The position numbers and the translations under genes are program-made. A DNA stretch of 64,000 bases, from positions 310,001 to 374,000 of the forward strand of contig NZ_CP019239.1 in NCBI RefSeq assembly GCF_001955715.1, in the 5' to 3' direction. The number at the start of each line of letters is the position of its first letter. Position 1 is the first letter of the stretch. Positions 52,138 through 64,000 of this stretch are shown one piece after another. Under the pieces are notes generated by a model. The model searched no databases and was not told the origin of the DNA. It saw nothing but the letters and a program-made list of their open reading frames with translations. Source of the DNA: Rhodoferax saidenbachensis. Its GTDB lineage: Bacteria > Pseudomonadota > Gammaproteobacteria > Burkholderiales > Burkholderiaceae_C.

Positions 52138-52608
52138 GTGAACATCAACGCAACCCTGTTCCTGCAGGCTATCGTTTTTGCGATCCTGGTGTGGTTCACG
52201 ATGAAATTCGTGTGGCCCCCGATCACGAAAGCGCTGGACGAGCGGGCACAGAAGATCGCCGACGGCCTCGCAGCCGCCGACAAGGCCAAGGCCGAACTGG
52301 CTTCTGCCAACAAGCGTGTGGAAGCCGAACTGGCTACTTCCAAGAATGAAACCGCAGGTCGCCTGGCTGATGCCGAGCGTCGTGGACAGGTCATCGTGGA
52401 AGAAGCGAAGCTCCGTGCCACTGAAGAAGGCAACCGCATCATTGCGGCTGCCAAAGCAGAAGCCGAGCAGCAGTCCGTGAAAGCCCGTGAAGCATTGCGC
52501 GAACAGGTCGCCGCCCTCGCCGTTAAAGGCGCTGAGCAGATCCTGCGCAAGGAAGTCAATGCCGGTGTGCATGCCGACTTGCTGTCTCGTCTGAAGACTG
52601 AGCTGTAA
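52138..52608 (+). CDS. atpF: ATP synthase F0 subunit b
   Basis: Subunit b, 156 aa, is the peripheral stalk. An N-terminal membrane helix ([20 protein letters not shown]) is followed by a long charged helix that dimerises. The start codon is GTG with AGAAGGA upstream. Confidence 0.95.
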   Translation: MNINATLFLQAIVFAILVWFTMKFVWPPITKALDERAQKIADGLAAADKAKAELASANKRVEAELATSKNETAGRLADAERRGQVIVEEAKLRATEEGNRIIAAAKAEAEQQSVKAREALREQVAALAVKGAEQILRKEVNAGVHADLLSRLKTEL

Positions 52609-52617
52609 GGGAAGACC

Positions 52618-53148
52618 ATGGCTGAACTTGCCACCATCGCCAGGCCTTACGCCGAAGCCTTGTTCAAGTCTGCAAATGCAGACCTGAACGCTGCCGCAGT
52701 GTGGCTGGATGAACTTGCTGTCATTGCCCAGAATGGCCAGTTGCAACAGTTCGCCAGCAACCCCAAAGTCAGCAGCGCCCAGGTCTATGACCTGATTGCG
52801 GGTCTGATGAAGGTCGCCCTGTCTGAGCAAGGCAAAAACTTCCTGCGCACTGTCATCGACAACGGACGCCTGGAAGCGCTGCCCGAAATTGCAGTCGCGT
52901 TCCGTGCGCTGAAGAACGCCAAAAATGGCCTGTCTGATGCCGTCGTGTACAGCGCTTTTCCGATCGACGCAGCGGCGTTGACGGAAGTGGCTGCAACGCT
53001 CGAAAAGCGTTTTGGCCGCAAGCTCAACGTTAGCGTTGCGCTCGACGCCGAGCTGATTGGCGGTATTCGTGTGGTGGTCGGTGACGAAGTGCTTGACACC
53101 TCCGTCAAGGCCCGTCTGGAACAAATGAAAGTGGCTCTCACAGCCTGA
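52618..53148 (+). CDS. atpH: ATP synthase F1 subunit delta
   Basis: Subunit delta, 176 aa, joins the peripheral stalk to the F1 head. The [19 protein letters not shown] start and the C-terminal [19 protein letters not shown] motif are diagnostic. It follows atpF after nine bases. Confidence 0.95.
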   Translation: MAELATIARPYAEALFKSANADLNAAAVWLDELAVIAQNGQLQQFASNPKVSSAQVYDLIAGLMKVALSEQGKNFLRTVIDNGRLEALPEIAVAFRALKNAKNGLSDAVVYSAFPIDAAALTEVAATLEKRFGRKLNVSVALDAELIGGIRVVVGDEVLDTSVKARLEQMKVALTA

Positions 53149-53198
53149 GGCGCAAGCCTTTCGCCGTGAAGCCCAACTAAAGAAAGAAGGAAAGAGTC

Positions 53199-54752
53199 AT
53201 GCAACTCAATCCCGCAGAAATTTCTGAACTGATCAAGAGCCGTATTGATGGCCTGACCGCAAGCAGCGACATCCGCAACCAGGGTACCGTGGTTTCGGTG
53301 ACCGACGGTATTTGCCGCATCCACGGTCTGTCTGACGTGATGGCCGGTGAAATGCTGGAGTTCCCCGCAGGCTCCGACGGCCTGCCCACCTACGGTCTGG
53401 CACTGAACCTCGAGCGTGACTCGGTCGGTTCCGTGATCCTGGGTGAGTACGAGCACATCTCCGAAGGCGACACGGTCAAGTGCACCGGCCGCATTCTGGA
53501 AGTACCCGTGGGCCCCGAGCTCAAAGGCCGTGTGGTCAATGCCTTGGGTCAGCCTATCGACGGCAAGGGTCCTATCAACGCCAAGATGACCGACGTGATC
53601 GAAAAGGTCGCTCCAGGCGTGATCGCCCGTGAGTCCGTCAGCCAGCCTATGCAGACCGGCCTGAAGTCTATCGACTCCATGGTTCCCGTCGGCCGCGGCC
53701 AGCGCGAACTGATCATTGGTGACCGTCAGACCGGCAAGACTGCCGTGGCTATTGACGCGATCATCAACCAGAAGGGTCAGAACATGACCTGCGTGTACGT
53801 TGCGATCGGTCAGAAGGCTTCTTCTGTCAAGAACGTGGTGCGCGCGCTGGAACAAGCTGGCGCCATGGAATACACCATCGTGGTGGCTGCTACCGCTTCT
53901 GAATCGGCCGCGATGCAGTACGTGTCTGCGTACTCCGGTTGCACCATGGGCGAATACTTCCGCGACCGCGGCGAAGACGCGCTCATCGTGTATGACGATT
54001 TGTCCAAGCAAGCCGTGGCGTACCGTCAGGTGTCCCTGTTGCTGCGCCGTCCTCCAGGCCGTGAAGCCTACCCCGGCGACGTGTTCTATCTCCACAGCCG
54101 CTTGCTGGAACGCGCCGCACGCGTGAACGCCAAGTACGTGGAAGACTTCACCAAGGGCGCCGTGAAGGGCAAGACCGGTTCTTTGACCGCGCTGCCTATC
54201 ATCGAAACCCAAGCCGGTGACGTGTCCGCTTTTGTGCCTACCAACGTGATCTCGATCACCGACGGCCAGATCTTCCTGGAAACCTCGTTGTTCAACGCCG
54301 GTATCCGCCCCGCGATCAACGCCGGTATCTCGGTGTCCCGCGTCGGTGGTGCAGCGCAGACCAAGCTGGTGAAGAACCTGTCTGGCGGTATCCGTACCGA
54401 CTTGGCCCAGTACCGCGAACTGGCTGCGTTCGCGCAGTTCGCTTCCGATTTGGACGAAGCCACTCGCAAGCAGCTGGACCGCGGTGCCCGCGTGACCGAA
54501 TTGCTGAAGCAAGCCCAGTACAGCCCCCTGACCATCAGCCTGATGGGCGCAACGCTGTTTGCCGTGAACAAGGGTTTCATGGACGACATCGAAGTGAAGA
54601 AGGTTCTGTCCTTCGAACACGGCCTGCACGCTTACCTCAAAGACAAGCACGCAGCCCTGCTGGCCAAGCTGGAAGCCGACAAGGCCATGGACAAGGATGC
54701 CGAAGCCGAATTGAACGCTGCCATCGCAGCATTCAAGAAGTCTTTCGCTTAA
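53199..54752 (+). CDS. atpA: ATP synthase F1 subunit alpha
   Basis: Subunit alpha, 517 aa, the non-catalytic nucleotide-binding subunit. The P-loop is GDRQTGKTA, and the ATP synthase signature appears in [19 protein letters not shown]. Length and position are standard; AAGAAGGA precedes the ATG. Confidence 0.97.
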   Translation: MQLNPAEISELIKSRIDGLTASSDIRNQGTVVSVTDGICRIHGLSDVMAGEMLEFPAGSDGLPTYGLALNLERDSVGSVILGEYEHISEGDTVKCTGRILEVPVGPELKGRVVNALGQPIDGKGPINAKMTDVIEKVAPGVIARESVSQPMQTGLKSIDSMVPVGRGQRELIIGDRQTGKTAVAIDAIINQKGQNMTCVYVAIGQKASSVKNVVRALEQAGAMEYTIVVAATASESAAMQYVSAYSGCTMGEYFRDRGEDALIVYDDLSKQAVAYRQVSLLLRRPPGREAYPGDVFYLHSRLLERAARVNAKYVEDFTKGAVKGKTGSLTALPIIETQAGDVSAFVPTNVISITDGQIFLETSLFNAGIRPAINAGISVSRVGGAAQTKLVKNLSGGIRTDLAQYRELAAFAQFASDLDEATRKQLDRGARVTELLKQAQYSPLTISLMGATLFAVNKGFMDDIEVKKVLSFEHGLHAYLKDKHAALLAKLEADKAMDKDAEAELNAAIAAFKKSFA

Positions 54753-54782
54753 GCCCCGTCTGTTGACCCAAGGAGCCTTGTA

Positions 54783-55661
54783 ATGGCAGCAGGTAAGGAA
54801 ATACGCGGCAAGATCAAATCGGTGGAAAACACCAAGAAGATCACCAAGGCCATGGAAATGGTGGCCGCCTCCAAAATGCGCAAGGCGCAGGAACGGATGC
54901 GCGCTGCCCGGCCCTATAGCGAAAAAATTCGCAATATCGCCGCCAACCTTGGCAAGGCCAATCCCGAGTACACACACGCGTTCATGCAGACCAACGACGC
55001 GAAAACGTCGGGTTTCATCGTTGTCACCACGGACAAGGGTTTGTGCGGCGGCATGAACACCAACGTGCTGCGTGCAGTGACCGGCAAGCTGCGCGATCTG
55101 CAAAGCGCAGGTATCTCGTCGCAGGCCGTGGCCATTGGCAACAAGGGCTTGGGCTTCTTGAACCGTGTGGGTGCCAAAGTGGTCTCGCATGCCACCCAGT
55201 TGGGCGACACGCCCCACTTGGACAAGCTGATCGGCCCGGTCAAGGTATTGCTGGACGCCTACGTCAAGGGTGAAGTGAACGCCGTGTACCTGTGTTACAC
55301 CAAGTTCATTAACACCATGAAGCAGGAGCCCGTGGTGCAGCAGCTTCTGCCTTTGTCTGCGTCGCAGATGGAAGCCGAATCGCAAGCCAGCGGTACCAGC
55401 CACGCATGGGACTACATCTACGAGCCCGATGCACCGGCTGTGATCGACGACCTGCTGACCCGTTACGCAGAAGCCCTGGTGTACCAGGCGGTTGCAGAAA
55501 ACATGGCGTCCGAGCAATCGGCGCGCATGGTGGCCATGAAGGCCGCAACCGACAACGCGGGCAGCGTGATTGGCGAGTTGAAGCTGGTCTACAACAAGAC
55601 CCGCCAGGCAGCGATCACCAAAGAGTTGTCCGAAATCGTGGCCGGTGCCGCAGCGGTTTAA
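54783..55661 (+). CDS. atpG: ATP synthase F1 subunit gamma
   Basis: Subunit gamma, 292 aa, the central rotor shaft. The N-terminal helix ([20 protein letters not shown]) and the C-terminal helix with [17 protein letters not shown] are conserved. AAGGAG lies upstream of the ATG. Confidence 0.96.
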   Translation: MAAGKEIRGKIKSVENTKKITKAMEMVAASKMRKAQERMRAARPYSEKIRNIAANLGKANPEYTHAFMQTNDAKTSGFIVVTTDKGLCGGMNTNVLRAVTGKLRDLQSAGISSQAVAIGNKGLGFLNRVGAKVVSHATQLGDTPHLDKLIGPVKVLLDAYVKGEVNAVYLCYTKFINTMKQEPVVQQLLPLSASQMEAESQASGTSHAWDYIYEPDAPAVIDDLLTRYAEALVYQAVAENMASEQSARMVAMKAATDNAGSVIGELKLVYNKTRQAAITKELSEIVAGAAAV

Positions 55662-55699
55662 ACCGTTTGCCATCGTCTGACAAAGTTTTGAAGTTTTAG

Positions 55700-57136
<1,437 letters not shown>

Positions 57137-57139
57137 GAC

Positions 57140-57556
57140 ATGAACACCATCCACGTTGATGTGGTCAGTGCAGAAGAGTCCATCTTCTCCGGTGAAGCCG
57201 TCTTCGTGGCGCTTCCCGGTGAGGCTGGCGAGCTGGGCATCAAGCCCCGCCACACGCCACTGATCACGCGCATCAAGCCTGGCTCGGTGCGTATTCAGAA
57301 AGCCGATGGCAGCGAAGAGTTTGTGTTCGTGGCCGGAGGCATTCTGGAAGTGCAACCCAACTGCGTGACGGTGTTGTCCGACACCGCCATTCGCGGTAAG
57401 GACCTGGACGAAGAGAAAGCCAATGCCGCCAAGGCCGCTGCAGAAGAAGCTCTGAAGAACGCCAAAAGCGAAATCGACATTGCCAAAATCCAGTCCGAAA
57501 TCGCCATCATGGCGGCCGAGATTGCAGCAGCACGCAAGTTCCTGCACAAGAAATAA
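57140..57556 (+). CDS. atpC: ATP synthase F1 subunit epsilon
   Basis: Subunit epsilon, 138 aa, binds the rotor and can inhibit ATP hydrolysis. The N-terminal beta-sandwich ([20 protein letters not shown]) and the helical hairpin at the C terminus are complete. It is the last gene of the operon. Confidence 0.96.
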   Translation: MNTIHVDVVSAEESIFSGEAVFVALPGEAGELGIKPRHTPLITRIKPGSVRIQKADGSEEFVFVAGGILEVQPNCVTVLSDTAIRGKDLDEEKANAAKAAAEEALKNAKSEIDIAKIQSEIAIMAAEIAAARKFLHKK

Positions 57557-57607
57557 TTCTTTGCGGGACAGATCTTTAGCTCTGTCCCCAACTGAATAGA
57601 TGCCTAT

Positions 57608-57633
57608 ACAAAACCGCCTTCGGGCGGTTTTGT
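57608..57633 (+). terminator. Terminator of the atp operon
   Basis: A perfect 11-bp stem ACAAAACCGCC/GGCGGTTTTGT with a TTCG loop, about 50 bases after the atpC stop. The A and T tracts at its base allow it to work in both directions. Confidence 0.9.
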
Positions 57634-57759
57634 CATTTGTGGCCCAGAAAAACACTTCGACCCAAATTAGTTTTAAGTTAAAGCTTGTTGGGCTGAAGTG
57701 GTCGCCCTATTATTCGCCACCGCCCCCATCCACGAGGGGCGGAATACGAGGAGCGAGAC

Positions 57760-58962
57760 TTGGGCCTACGGGACAACCTATCCGGGGATGAGACCACCGT
57801 GCTGCAGACCATTTTCTGGTCTGTGGGCGTGTCACGCTTTGCGCTGTCTGATCGGCTGGCCTTCTCCAAAAGCAAGACCAACGCCCTAGTCGCCTCCTTG
57901 CTCGATGTCGGCCTGCTCGAAGAAACCGGCCTGCAGGATTCCACCGGTGGGCGCCGTGCCGAAACGGTGCAGATCAGCACCCGCCTGGGTGTCCTGATTG
58001 GTGTGGATCTCGGTGCCACCAGCCTCGAAGTCGCCATTCTCCAACCCAACATGCAGGTGCTGGCCCGCCACACCGAACCCGCCGATGTGCGTGCCGGCCC
58101 CGGTGTGGTGCTGGCCCGGGTGCGTGCGCTGATGGGGCAGTTGCTGCAGCAGTGCAAGCTCGCATCCAAGCAGGTGATCGGTATCGGCATTGGTGTACCC
58201 GGACCGGTGGATTTTGAAAGCGGGCAACTCGTCAACCCACCGCTGATGCCGGCGTGGGACAGTTTTTCGGTGCGCGACTACTTCAAGGAAGAGTACGCCG
58301 CCCCTGTGTTTGTGGACAACGACGTAAACCTCATGGCGTTGGGCGAGCTCTGGCGCCTGCAGCACAGCCTGCAAAATTTCCTGGTCATCAAGGTCGGCAC
58401 CGGTATTGGCTGCGGCATAGTCTGCCATGGCGAGGTGTATCGCGGCGCCAATGGCTCGGCGGGCGACGTGGGCCACATCTGTGTGGACACTGAAGGGCCA
58501 CGCTGTCACTGCGGCAATCTGGGTTGCGTGGAAGCCATGGCCGCGGGCCCGGCGATTGCCCGTATGGCGACCCAGGCGGCGCAGGATGGTCAAAGCCCGG
58601 CGCTGGCGGCCTCATTGCAGGAGCGCGGCACGCTGACACCCGAAGACGTAGGCCAGGCGAGCCGTAATGGTGATGCGGCGGCTAATGCCATCATTCAACA
58701 AGTCGGTGCAAAAATTGGCCAAATGCTGGCTTCGGTGGTTAATTTCTTCAATCCATCGCACGTCTTCATCGGCGGTGGTATTACCCGCATGGGCCCGCTG
58801 TTTTTGGCCTCGGTGCGCCAAAGCGTGTACCAGCGCTCGCTGGCGCTCTCCACCCGACACCTCGAAATCCAGTACACGCCACTGGCAGAGCAGGCCGGTT
58901 TGGTGGGTGCCGGTGTGCTGGCCATGCAGGAAACCCTCAAAACCTGGAAGGGACGGCCATGA
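57760..58962 (+). CDS. ROK family transcriptional regulator
   Basis: A 400-aa ROK (repressor, ORF, kinase) protein. An N-terminal winged HTH (SVGVSRFALSDRLAFSKSK) is followed by a sugar-kinase-like fold: GVLIGVDLGATSLEVAI binds phosphate, and a zinc site is seen in CHCGNLGCVEAMAAG. It probably senses the sugar taken up by the adjacent ABC transporter. The start is TTG, supported by GAGGAG seven bases upstream. The ABC ATPase gene overlaps its end by four bases, which is unusual for a regulator and means they are co-expressed. Confidence 0.88.
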   Translation: MGLRDNLSGDETTVLQTIFWSVGVSRFALSDRLAFSKSKTNALVASLLDVGLLEETGLQDSTGGRRAETVQISTRLGVLIGVDLGATSLEVAILQPNMQVLARHTEPADVRAGPGVVLARVRALMGQLLQQCKLASKQVIGIGIGVPGPVDFESGQLVNPPLMPAWDSFSVRDYFKEEYAAPVFVDNDVNLMALGELWRLQHSLQNFLVIKVGTGIGCGIVCHGEVYRGANGSAGDVGHICVDTEGPRCHCGNLGCVEAMAAGPAIARMATQAAQDGQSPALAASLQERGTLTPEDVGQASRNGDAAANAIIQQVGAKIGQMLASVVNFFNPSHVFIGGGITRMGPLFLASVRQSVYQRSLALSTRHLEIQYTPLAEQAGLVGAGVLAMQETLKTWKGRP

Positions 58963-60446
58963 GCGTGGATGTCACGTTTGACGGCGTGGTCAAGGAGTTC
59001 GGGCCCGTGCGCGTGTTGCACGGCGTGAACTTCGCACTGCAGAAAGGGCGGGCCTATGGCTTGCTGGGTGAAAACGGCGCGGGCAAGTCCACGCTGATGA
59101 AGATACTGTCCGGCTATGAATCGCTCACCGGCGGCAGCATGTACATCAACGGTGAGTCCATGCGGTTCACCAGTTCGCGCCAGGCCGAAGAACAAGGCAT
59201 TGTGCTGATCCACCAGGAATTCAGCCTGGCCGAAGACCTGACCATTGCGCAAAACCTGTTTCTGGGCCACGAAAAGAAAAAAGGTTTTTTGCTGGACGAC
59301 AAGACCATGCAGCGCGAGGCGGCCCAGGCCCTGGCGCAGGTCGGCCTGCAACGTGATGTGAACCTGCGTGTGCGCCAGCTCATCGTGGCCGAGAAGCAGT
59401 TGGTCGAAGTGGCCCGTGCACTCTTGCGCAAGGCACGCTTGCTGATCATGGACGAGCCCACCGCCACGCTGACACCCGGTGAGACCGAACGCCTGTTTGC
59501 GCTGATGACCCAGCTCAAGTCCGAAGGCGTCACCCTGGTCTATATCTCGCACAAGCTCGACGAAGTGCAGCGCATGACCGACGAGGTGGTCGTCATGCGC
59601 GACGGCCGTTTTGTGGCGCAGGAGCCGACCAGCAGCCTGACGCGCCAGCAGATGGCCAACCTCATGGTCGGCCGCGAACTCGCGCACCTGTACCCGGAAA
59701 AGGAAGCTGTGGCGCAAGACCAGGCGCCGGTGCTGAAAGTCACCGGGCTGACCGTGCCCGGCTGGGCTGAGGATGTGAGTTTTGAGGTGCGGCCTGGCGA
59801 AATCCTGGGCTTTGCCGGTTTGGTCGGCGCGGGCCGTACCGAACTGTTTGAAGGCCTGCTGGGCCTGCGCCAGCGCAGCGCAGGCACCGTAGAACTGCAG
59901 GGCCGTGTCTGCGCGCTGCGCAATCCGCGCGACGCCGTGCAGCATGGGCTGACGTATCTGAGCGAAGACCGCAAGGGCAAGGGCTTGCATGTGCACTTTG
60001 GCCTGCGCCAAAACCTGACGCTCATGGCACTGCAGCGTTACGCCACACCGTGGCTGCAAACCGGCGCGGAGGAGCAGGCGCTCAAGACAGCGGTGGAGGC
60101 CTTTGGCATCCGCACCGGCAACCTCAACAGCCTCGCCTCGTCCCTGTCCGGCGGCAATCAGCAGAAGCTGGCGCTGGCCAAGGTGCTGCACCCCAACCCC
60201 AAGGTCGTGGTGCTGGACGAGCCCACGCGCGGTGTCGATGTGGGCGCCAAGCGGGACATCTATTTCCTGGTCCAGAGCCTGGCGCGCCAGGGGCTGGCCG
60301 TGGTCGTGATTTCGAGCGAGCTGATGGAGCTGATTGGCCTGTGCCATCGCGTAGCCGTCATGCGCGCAGGCCGCCTGCAGACCGTACTGCAGGCCCACCA
60401 ACTGACAGAAGAGGAGCTGATCGCCCATGCCACAGGAACCCACTAA
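58959..60446 (+). CDS. Sugar ABC transporter ATP-binding protein
   Basis: A 495-aa double ATPase of the ribose/xylose/galactose importer class (CUT2). The first domain has [15 protein letters not shown] and the Walker [10 protein letters not shown]; the second has a degenerate P-loop ([13 protein letters not shown]), [13 protein letters not shown] and [11 protein letters not shown]. Only one side is normally catalytic in this class. It overlaps the permease gene by 20 bases. Confidence 0.93.
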   Translation: MSVDVTFDGVVKEFGPVRVLHGVNFALQKGRAYGLLGENGAGKSTLMKILSGYESLTGGSMYINGESMRFTSSRQAEEQGIVLIHQEFSLAEDLTIAQNLFLGHEKKKGFLLDDKTMQREAAQALAQVGLQRDVNLRVRQLIVAEKQLVEVARALLRKARLLIMDEPTATLTPGETERLFALMTQLKSEGVTLVYISHKLDEVQRMTDEVVVMRDGRFVAQEPTSSLTRQQMANLMVGRELAHLYPEKEAVAQDQAPVLKVTGLTVPGWAEDVSFEVRPGEILGFAGLVGAGRTELFEGLLGLRQRSAGTVELQGRVCALRNPRDAVQHGLTYLSEDRKGKGLHVHFGLRQNLTLMALQRYATPWLQTGAEEQALKTAVEAFGIRTGNLNSLASSLSGGNQQKLALAKVLHPNPKVVVLDEPTRGVDVGAKRDIYFLVQSLARQGLAVVVISSELMELIGLCHRVAVMRAGRLQTVLQAHQLTEEELIAHATGTH

Positions 60447-61440
60447 AACCGCCGCACCGCAAAGTGTGGGCGCCAGAGCGGGCGCCGTGTGGGGCCGGTT
60501 GCATGGCGCCGGGCCTGTCATCGGCCTGCTGCTGCTGTGCATCGCCGGCACGCTGCTTAATGGCGAATTCGCCACCCTGGACAACGCGCTCAATGTGCTG
60601 ACCCGTACCGCCTTTATCGGCATCCTCGCGGTGGGCATGTGTTTCGTCATCATCTCCGGCGGCATCGACCTGTCCGTGGGCTCGATGGCGGCGCTGATCG
60701 CCGGCTGCATGATTCTTCTGATGAACAAGCTGGCGCCATCCATTGCATCGCCAGTGCTGGTGGTCGTACTGGGCATGGCGCTGGCGCTGGTACTGGGCGC
60801 CGCTTTCGGACTGGCGCACGGCCTGTTGATCACCAAGGGGCGCATCGAGCCCTTCATCGTCACCCTGGGCACGCTGGGCATCTTTCGCGCCTACCTGACC
60901 TACTTTGCCGATGGTGGCGCAATCACGCTGGACAACGCGCTGGCGGACGTCTACGCACCGGTCTACTACGGCAGCCTGCTGGGCGTGCCGATGCCGGTCT
61001 GGGCGTTTCTGGCGGTGGCGCTGGCTGGCGGTTTCATTCTCAATCGCACGCCGTTCGGTCGTTATGTGCAGGCCATCGGCTCCAACGAACAGGTCGCGCG
61101 TTACGCCGCGGTGGACGTGGACCGGGTGAAGATCCTCACCTACATGCTGCTGGGCGTTTGTGTCGGTCTGGCCACCATGCTGTATGTGCCGCGCCTGGGC
61201 TCGGCTTCGCCAAGCACCGGCCTGCTGTGGGAGCTGGAAGCCATCGCCGCCGTCATCGTCGGTGGCACGGCGCTCAAGGGCGGCGCGGGCACCATCACCG
61301 GCACCGTGGTCGGCGCTGTTCTGCTGTCCGTCATTGGCAACATTCTCAACCTCACCAGCATCATCAGCGTCTACCTCAACGCTGCGGTGCAGGGTTTCGT
61401 GATCATCGCTGTGGCCTTCCTGCAAAGAGGGCGGCGGTAA
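60427..61440 (+). CDS. Sugar ABC transporter permease
   Basis: A 337-aa inner-membrane permease of the RbsC type with about eight to ten helices. The family segments [16 protein letters not shown] and [18 protein letters not shown] are clear. It pairs with the double ATPase upstream and the binding protein downstream. Confidence 0.92.
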   Translation: MPQEPTKTAAPQSVGARAGAVWGRLHGAGPVIGLLLLCIAGTLLNGEFATLDNALNVLTRTAFIGILAVGMCFVIISGGIDLSVGSMAALIAGCMILLMNKLAPSIASPVLVVVLGMALALVLGAAFGLAHGLLITKGRIEPFIVTLGTLGIFRAYLTYFADGGAITLDNALADVYAPVYYGSLLGVPMPVWAFLAVALAGGFILNRTPFGRYVQAIGSNEQVARYAAVDVDRVKILTYMLLGVCVGLATMLYVPRLGSASPSTGLLWELEAIAAVIVGGTALKGGAGTITGTVVGAVLLSVIGNILNLTSIISVYLNAAVQGFVIIAVAFLQRGRR

Positions 61441-61511
61441 GCATTCCTGAACATGTTCCCCCACCGCGGCCGCAGGGCCGCATTTTCAAAAGCAACCACA
61501 AGGAGACAAGC

Positions 61512-62483
61512 ATGAAGAAGACAATCACCCGCCGCCTGGCCCTGGGCGCCACTGCCCTGGCCATCGCTGCCATCGGCGCGCCCGCATGGGCGCAAGCCAA
61601 GAAAGAAGTGCTGGGCGTGTCCATGCCCGCCGCCACGCACAGCTTCATGGCTGGTGCCGTGTACTGGGCCAACCAGGCGAAGGCAGACCTGGAGAAAGCC
61701 AACCCCGGCATGCAGGTCATCGTCAAGACCGCCAAGGACGCTTCCGAGCAGGCCAACCAAGTGCAGGACCTCGTGACGGTCAACAAGATCACCTCGCTGG
61801 TCGTGTTCCCGTTCGAGTCGGCGGCGCTGACCAAGCCCGTGGCGCAGGTCAAGGCCAAGGGCATCTACGTGACGGTGGTTGACCGCGGTCTGACCGACAC
61901 CAGCGCACAGGATGCCTACGTCTCGGGCGACAACACCGCGTTCGGCAAGATTCCGGCGGAATACATCGCGAAGACCCTGAACGGCAAGGGCAACATCGTC
62001 GCGCTGCGCGGCATTCCGACCACCATCGACAACGAGCGCATGGATGCCTTTAATGCCGTGATGAAGGGCCACCCCGGTATCAAGCTGCTGGACGCCAAGC
62101 CCGGCAACTGGAACCGTGACGACGCCTTCAAGGTGATGCAGGACTTCTTGACCCGCTTCAAGGAAATCGACGCGGTCTGGGCCGCTGACGACGACATGGC
62201 TGTGGGCGTGCTCAAGGCCATCGAGCAGGCCAAGCGCAAGGACATCAAGATCGTATTCGGCGGCGCTGGCGCCAAGGGCGCGATCAAGACACTGATGGAC
62301 GGCAGCGACCCGCTGATCCAGGCCAACGTGTCCTACTCGCCCAAGTTCATGTACGACGCCATCAAGATGACTGGCGAAGCACGCCTGAAGGGCCAGAAGC
62401 TGCCAGCGAACAACATCGTTCCGTCGGTGCTGATCACGAAGCAGAACGCCAAGGACTTCTACTTCCCGAACTCTCCGTTCTAA
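61512..62483 (+). CDS. Periplasmic sugar-binding protein
   Basis: A 323-aa substrate-binding protein of the ribose/galactose type. A signal peptide occupies residues 1-28 ([16 protein letters not shown]... ending AWAQA). The [19 protein letters not shown] strand and [16 protein letters not shown] hinge (here [15 protein letters not shown]) match pentose-binding relatives. The start has AGGAG six bases upstream. The exact sugar is not readable. Confidence 0.92.
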   Translation: MKKTITRRLALGATALAIAAIGAPAWAQAKKEVLGVSMPAATHSFMAGAVYWANQAKADLEKANPGMQVIVKTAKDASEQANQVQDLVTVNKITSLVVFPFESAALTKPVAQVKAKGIYVTVVDRGLTDTSAQDAYVSGDNTAFGKIPAEYIAKTLNGKGNIVALRGIPTTIDNERMDAFNAVMKGHPGIKLLDAKPGNWNRDDAFKVMQDFLTRFKEIDAVWAADDDMAVGVLKAIEQAKRKDIKIVFGGAGAKGAIKTLMDGSDPLIQANVSYSPKFMYDAIKMTGEARLKGQKLPANNIVPSVLITKQNAKDFYFPNSPF

Positions 62484-62502
62484 GCTATTGCTCGAAAATT
62501 TG

Positions 62503-62562
62503 AGTAAAAAAGGCCTGTAGCCCTCGTGGAATGTGCGCAAGCAGCTATGTAAACCATAGCAA
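62503..62562 (-). repeat. Dispersed GCTGC...AGGGCT repeat, copy 3
   Basis: Read on the minus strand: CATAGCTGCTTGCGCACATT, then CCACGAGGGCTACAGGCC and a T-run. It is the same family as the copies at 7524 and 11948, in opposite orientation, placed between the binding-protein and isomerase genes. Confidence 0.75.
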
Positions 62563-62624
62563 TTTCACGTGGGCCGCAGGCACCAGATTCGATACAGACA
62601 GACCGCACCCCGCTGGAGACCGCC

Positions 62625-63632
62625 ATGGCAAGACCCGTCACCCTCTTTACCGGCCAATGGGCCGACCTGCCGCTCACGGAGCTCGCGCCCCTGGCCAAAA
62701 GCATGGGCTACGACGGGCTGGAACTCGCCTGCTGGGGTGACCATTTCAATGTGCAGGAGGCCTTGGCCTCGGCCACTTACGTCAAAGACAAACGCGCCAT
62801 GCTGGAGCAACACGGCCTGCAATGTTTCGCCATCGGCAACCACCTGGTCGGCCAGGCCGTGTGTGATCGGATCGACGAGCGCCACCAGTCCATCCTGCCC
62901 GACCACGTGTGGGGGGATGGCGACCCCGAAGGCGTGCGCCAGCGCGCCGCCGCCGAGCTGCAGGACACGGCGCGTGCCGCGGCCCAATTTGGTGTGAAGA
63001 CCGTCACCGGCTTCACCGGCTCTTCCATCTGGCATGCCACCTATGCGTTCCCGCCGACCAGCCAGGCGTATTGGGACAAGGGCTTTGCCGACTTTGGCCG
63101 TCGCTTCACACCCATCCTCGATGTGTTCGCGTCGGTCGGCGTGAACTTCGCACTCGAAGTGCACCCCACTGAAATTGCCTTTGACATCGCCACCAGCGAA
63201 CGCGCATTGGTGGCCGTGAATCAGCACCCGCGCTTCGGCTTCAATTTTGACCCCAGCCATTTGGGTTACCAGGGCGTGGACTACATCCGCTTCATCCGCA
63301 CCTTTGGTCCGCGCATCTTCAACGCGCACATGAAAGACGTGTGGTGGGGCAAGGGTGATGGCACGGTGGGCACCTTTGGCGGCCACACCAGCTTTGGCGA
63401 CGCGCGCCGCACCTGGGATTTCCGCAGTGTGGGGCGCGGAATGATTGATTTTGAATCGCTGATCGTTGCGCTCAACGACGTGGGTTACGCAGGCCCCCTG
63501 AGCGTGGAGTGGGAAGACAGCCGCATGGACCGTGTGCACGGCGCCTCCGAAAGCGCGGCCTTCTGCAAACGCCTGGACTTCAAGCCCGCCAGCGGCGCCT
63601 TTGACGCCGTGTTTGCCAAAGACGCGCAATAA
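62625..63632 (+). CDS. Sugar phosphate isomerase/epimerase
   Basis: A 335-aa TIM-barrel protein of the AP endonuclease 2-like sugar isomerase family. Metal-site segments are seen in [30 protein letters not shown] and [11 protein letters not shown], with [16 protein letters not shown] at the end. Together with the transporter and the next oxidoreductase gene it probably degrades an imported sugar or inositol-like polyol. Confidence 0.88.
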   Translation: MARPVTLFTGQWADLPLTELAPLAKSMGYDGLELACWGDHFNVQEALASATYVKDKRAMLEQHGLQCFAIGNHLVGQAVCDRIDERHQSILPDHVWGDGDPEGVRQRAAAELQDTARAAAQFGVKTVTGFTGSSIWHATYAFPPTSQAYWDKGFADFGRRFTPILDVFASVGVNFALEVHPTEIAFDIATSERALVAVNQHPRFGFNFDPSHLGYQGVDYIRFIRTFGPRIFNAHMKDVWWGKGDGTVGTFGGHTSFGDARRTWDFRSVGRGMIDFESLIVALNDVGYAGPLSVEWEDSRMDRVHGASESAAFCKRLDFKPASGAFDAVFAKDAQ

Positions 63633-63683
63633 CAACGTAACGACGCGCAGCCAATCTGCCCACTGAACCCAAGGACTCCGACC

Positions 63684-64000
63684 ATGCCCGAGCACTCTCC
63701 CACCGCAGCCCACCGCAAGCTGCGCTACGCCATGGTGGGCGGTGGCCGCGATGCCTTCATTGGTGGCGTGCACCGCAAGGCCGCCGCGCTGGACGGGCAG
63801 ATCGAGCTGGTGGCGGGCGCATTGTCCTCCACGCCCGACAAGGCGCGTGCCTCCGGACGTGACCTGTTTCTGAGTGACGCGCGCAACCACGGCAGTTGGC
63901 AGGAACTGCTGGCCGACGAACTCAAGCGCCCGCCCGAGGAGCGCATCGACTTTGTCTCCATCGTCACACCCAACCACCTGCATTTCCCGGTCGCCAAGGC
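63684..64000 (+). CDS. Gfo/Idh/MocA oxidoreductase, cut by window end
   Basis: The N-terminal 105 residues of an NAD(P)-dependent sugar or polyol dehydrogenase. The Rossmann start is [20 protein letters not shown], and the conserved [17 protein letters not shown] follows. An AAGGACTCC site lies before the ATG. The rest of the gene is outside the window. Confidence 0.88.
   Translation, partial: MPEHSPTAAHRKLRYAMVGGGRDAFIGGVHRKAAALDGQIELVAGALSSTPDKARASGRDLFLSDARNHGSWQELLADELKRPPEERIDFVSIVTPNHLHFPVAK

Noticed and set aside
52785..55673. 962-codon open frame on the minus strand
   Set aside because: It lies opposite atpH, atpA and atpG. The composition (His, Gly, Val and Gln rich) is that of the antisense of GC-rich coding DNA, and no domain is seen.
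58695..60881. 728-codon minus-strand frame opposite the ABC transporter genes
   Set aside because: Antisense artefact; the plus-strand genes are clear transport proteins.
60639..61511. Long plus-strand extension upstream of the sugar-binding protein
   Set aside because: It reads the permease gene in another frame. The real start has a signal peptide and a ribosome-binding site at 61512.

Overview
The window is a chromosomal segment of a betaproteobacterium, most likely family Comamonadaceae (Rhodoferax-like). The basis is the S10/spc gene order ending at rpsQ, the long basic tail on ribosomal protein S3, the DUF493-lipB-lipA order, an F-type atpIBEFHAGDC operon, an incomplete PTS (EIIA-HPr-EI) and two dispersed repeat families that I associate with Comamonadaceae genomes. 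No rRNA, tRNA or CRISPR array was seen.

Layout. 1-5120: ribosomal operon rplC-rplD-rplW-rplB-rpsS-rplV-rpsC-rplP-rpmC-rpsQ with a terminator. 5150-15700: ordinary backbone: peroxiredoxin, GNAT acetyltransferase, cytochrome b561-like protein, a cytochrome c' gene broken by one in-frame TGA, a TlpA-like thioredoxin, a DUF4197 protein, a lipoprotein, the regulatory PTS, an EamA exporter, an AraC regulator, an aldo/keto reductase and two small conserved genes. 48175-57640: lipA, lipB, DUF493 and the whole ATP synthase operon. 57760-64000: a sugar uptake and catabolism operon (ROK regulator, ABC ATPase, permease, binding protein, sugar isomerase, and an oxidoreductase that runs off the window).

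Between these lies one complete Tn7-like transposon, 15719-48187 (32,469 bp). Its boundaries can be read directly: TGTGAA ends in inverted orientation, matching arrays of TTGCGACAA-type repeats at both ends, and a 5-bp target duplication GTTCC at 15714-15718 and 48188-48192. It sits in the last codons of lipA. The transposon end now supplies the final codons and stop of lipA, while the displaced native lipA end (TSVA-stop) remains at 15701-15713 in front of the DUF1801 gene that used to follow it. The transposition core is tnsA-tnsB-tnsC-tniQ (26095-30585). A TnsE-like gene sits alone against the far end (46417-48108).

The cargo is mostly candidate defence genes: (i) a HEPN-type Abi protein preceded by a hairpin-rich, promoter-driven leader that may be an abiF-type RNA, coupled to a large P-loop GTPase; (ii) an unknown 507-aa protein flanked by two long perfect inverted repeats, and a PD-(D/E)XK nuclease with an IS21-family element inserted just upstream of it; (iii) a DEDD exonuclease gene sitting between two diverged copies of the tnsA start; (iv) a TM0106-type RecB/RNase H nuclease; (v) a three-gene pPIWI-RE module (HTH-REase, DinG/XPD-like helicase, pPIWI-RE protein) behind a palindromic operator; (vi) a LlaJI-like restriction system with an McrB-like AAA protein and a LlaJI/McrC-like nuclease, but with two D12-class adenine methyltransferases, the first fused to a regulator HTH and driven by a near-leaderless promoter inside a perfect palindrome.
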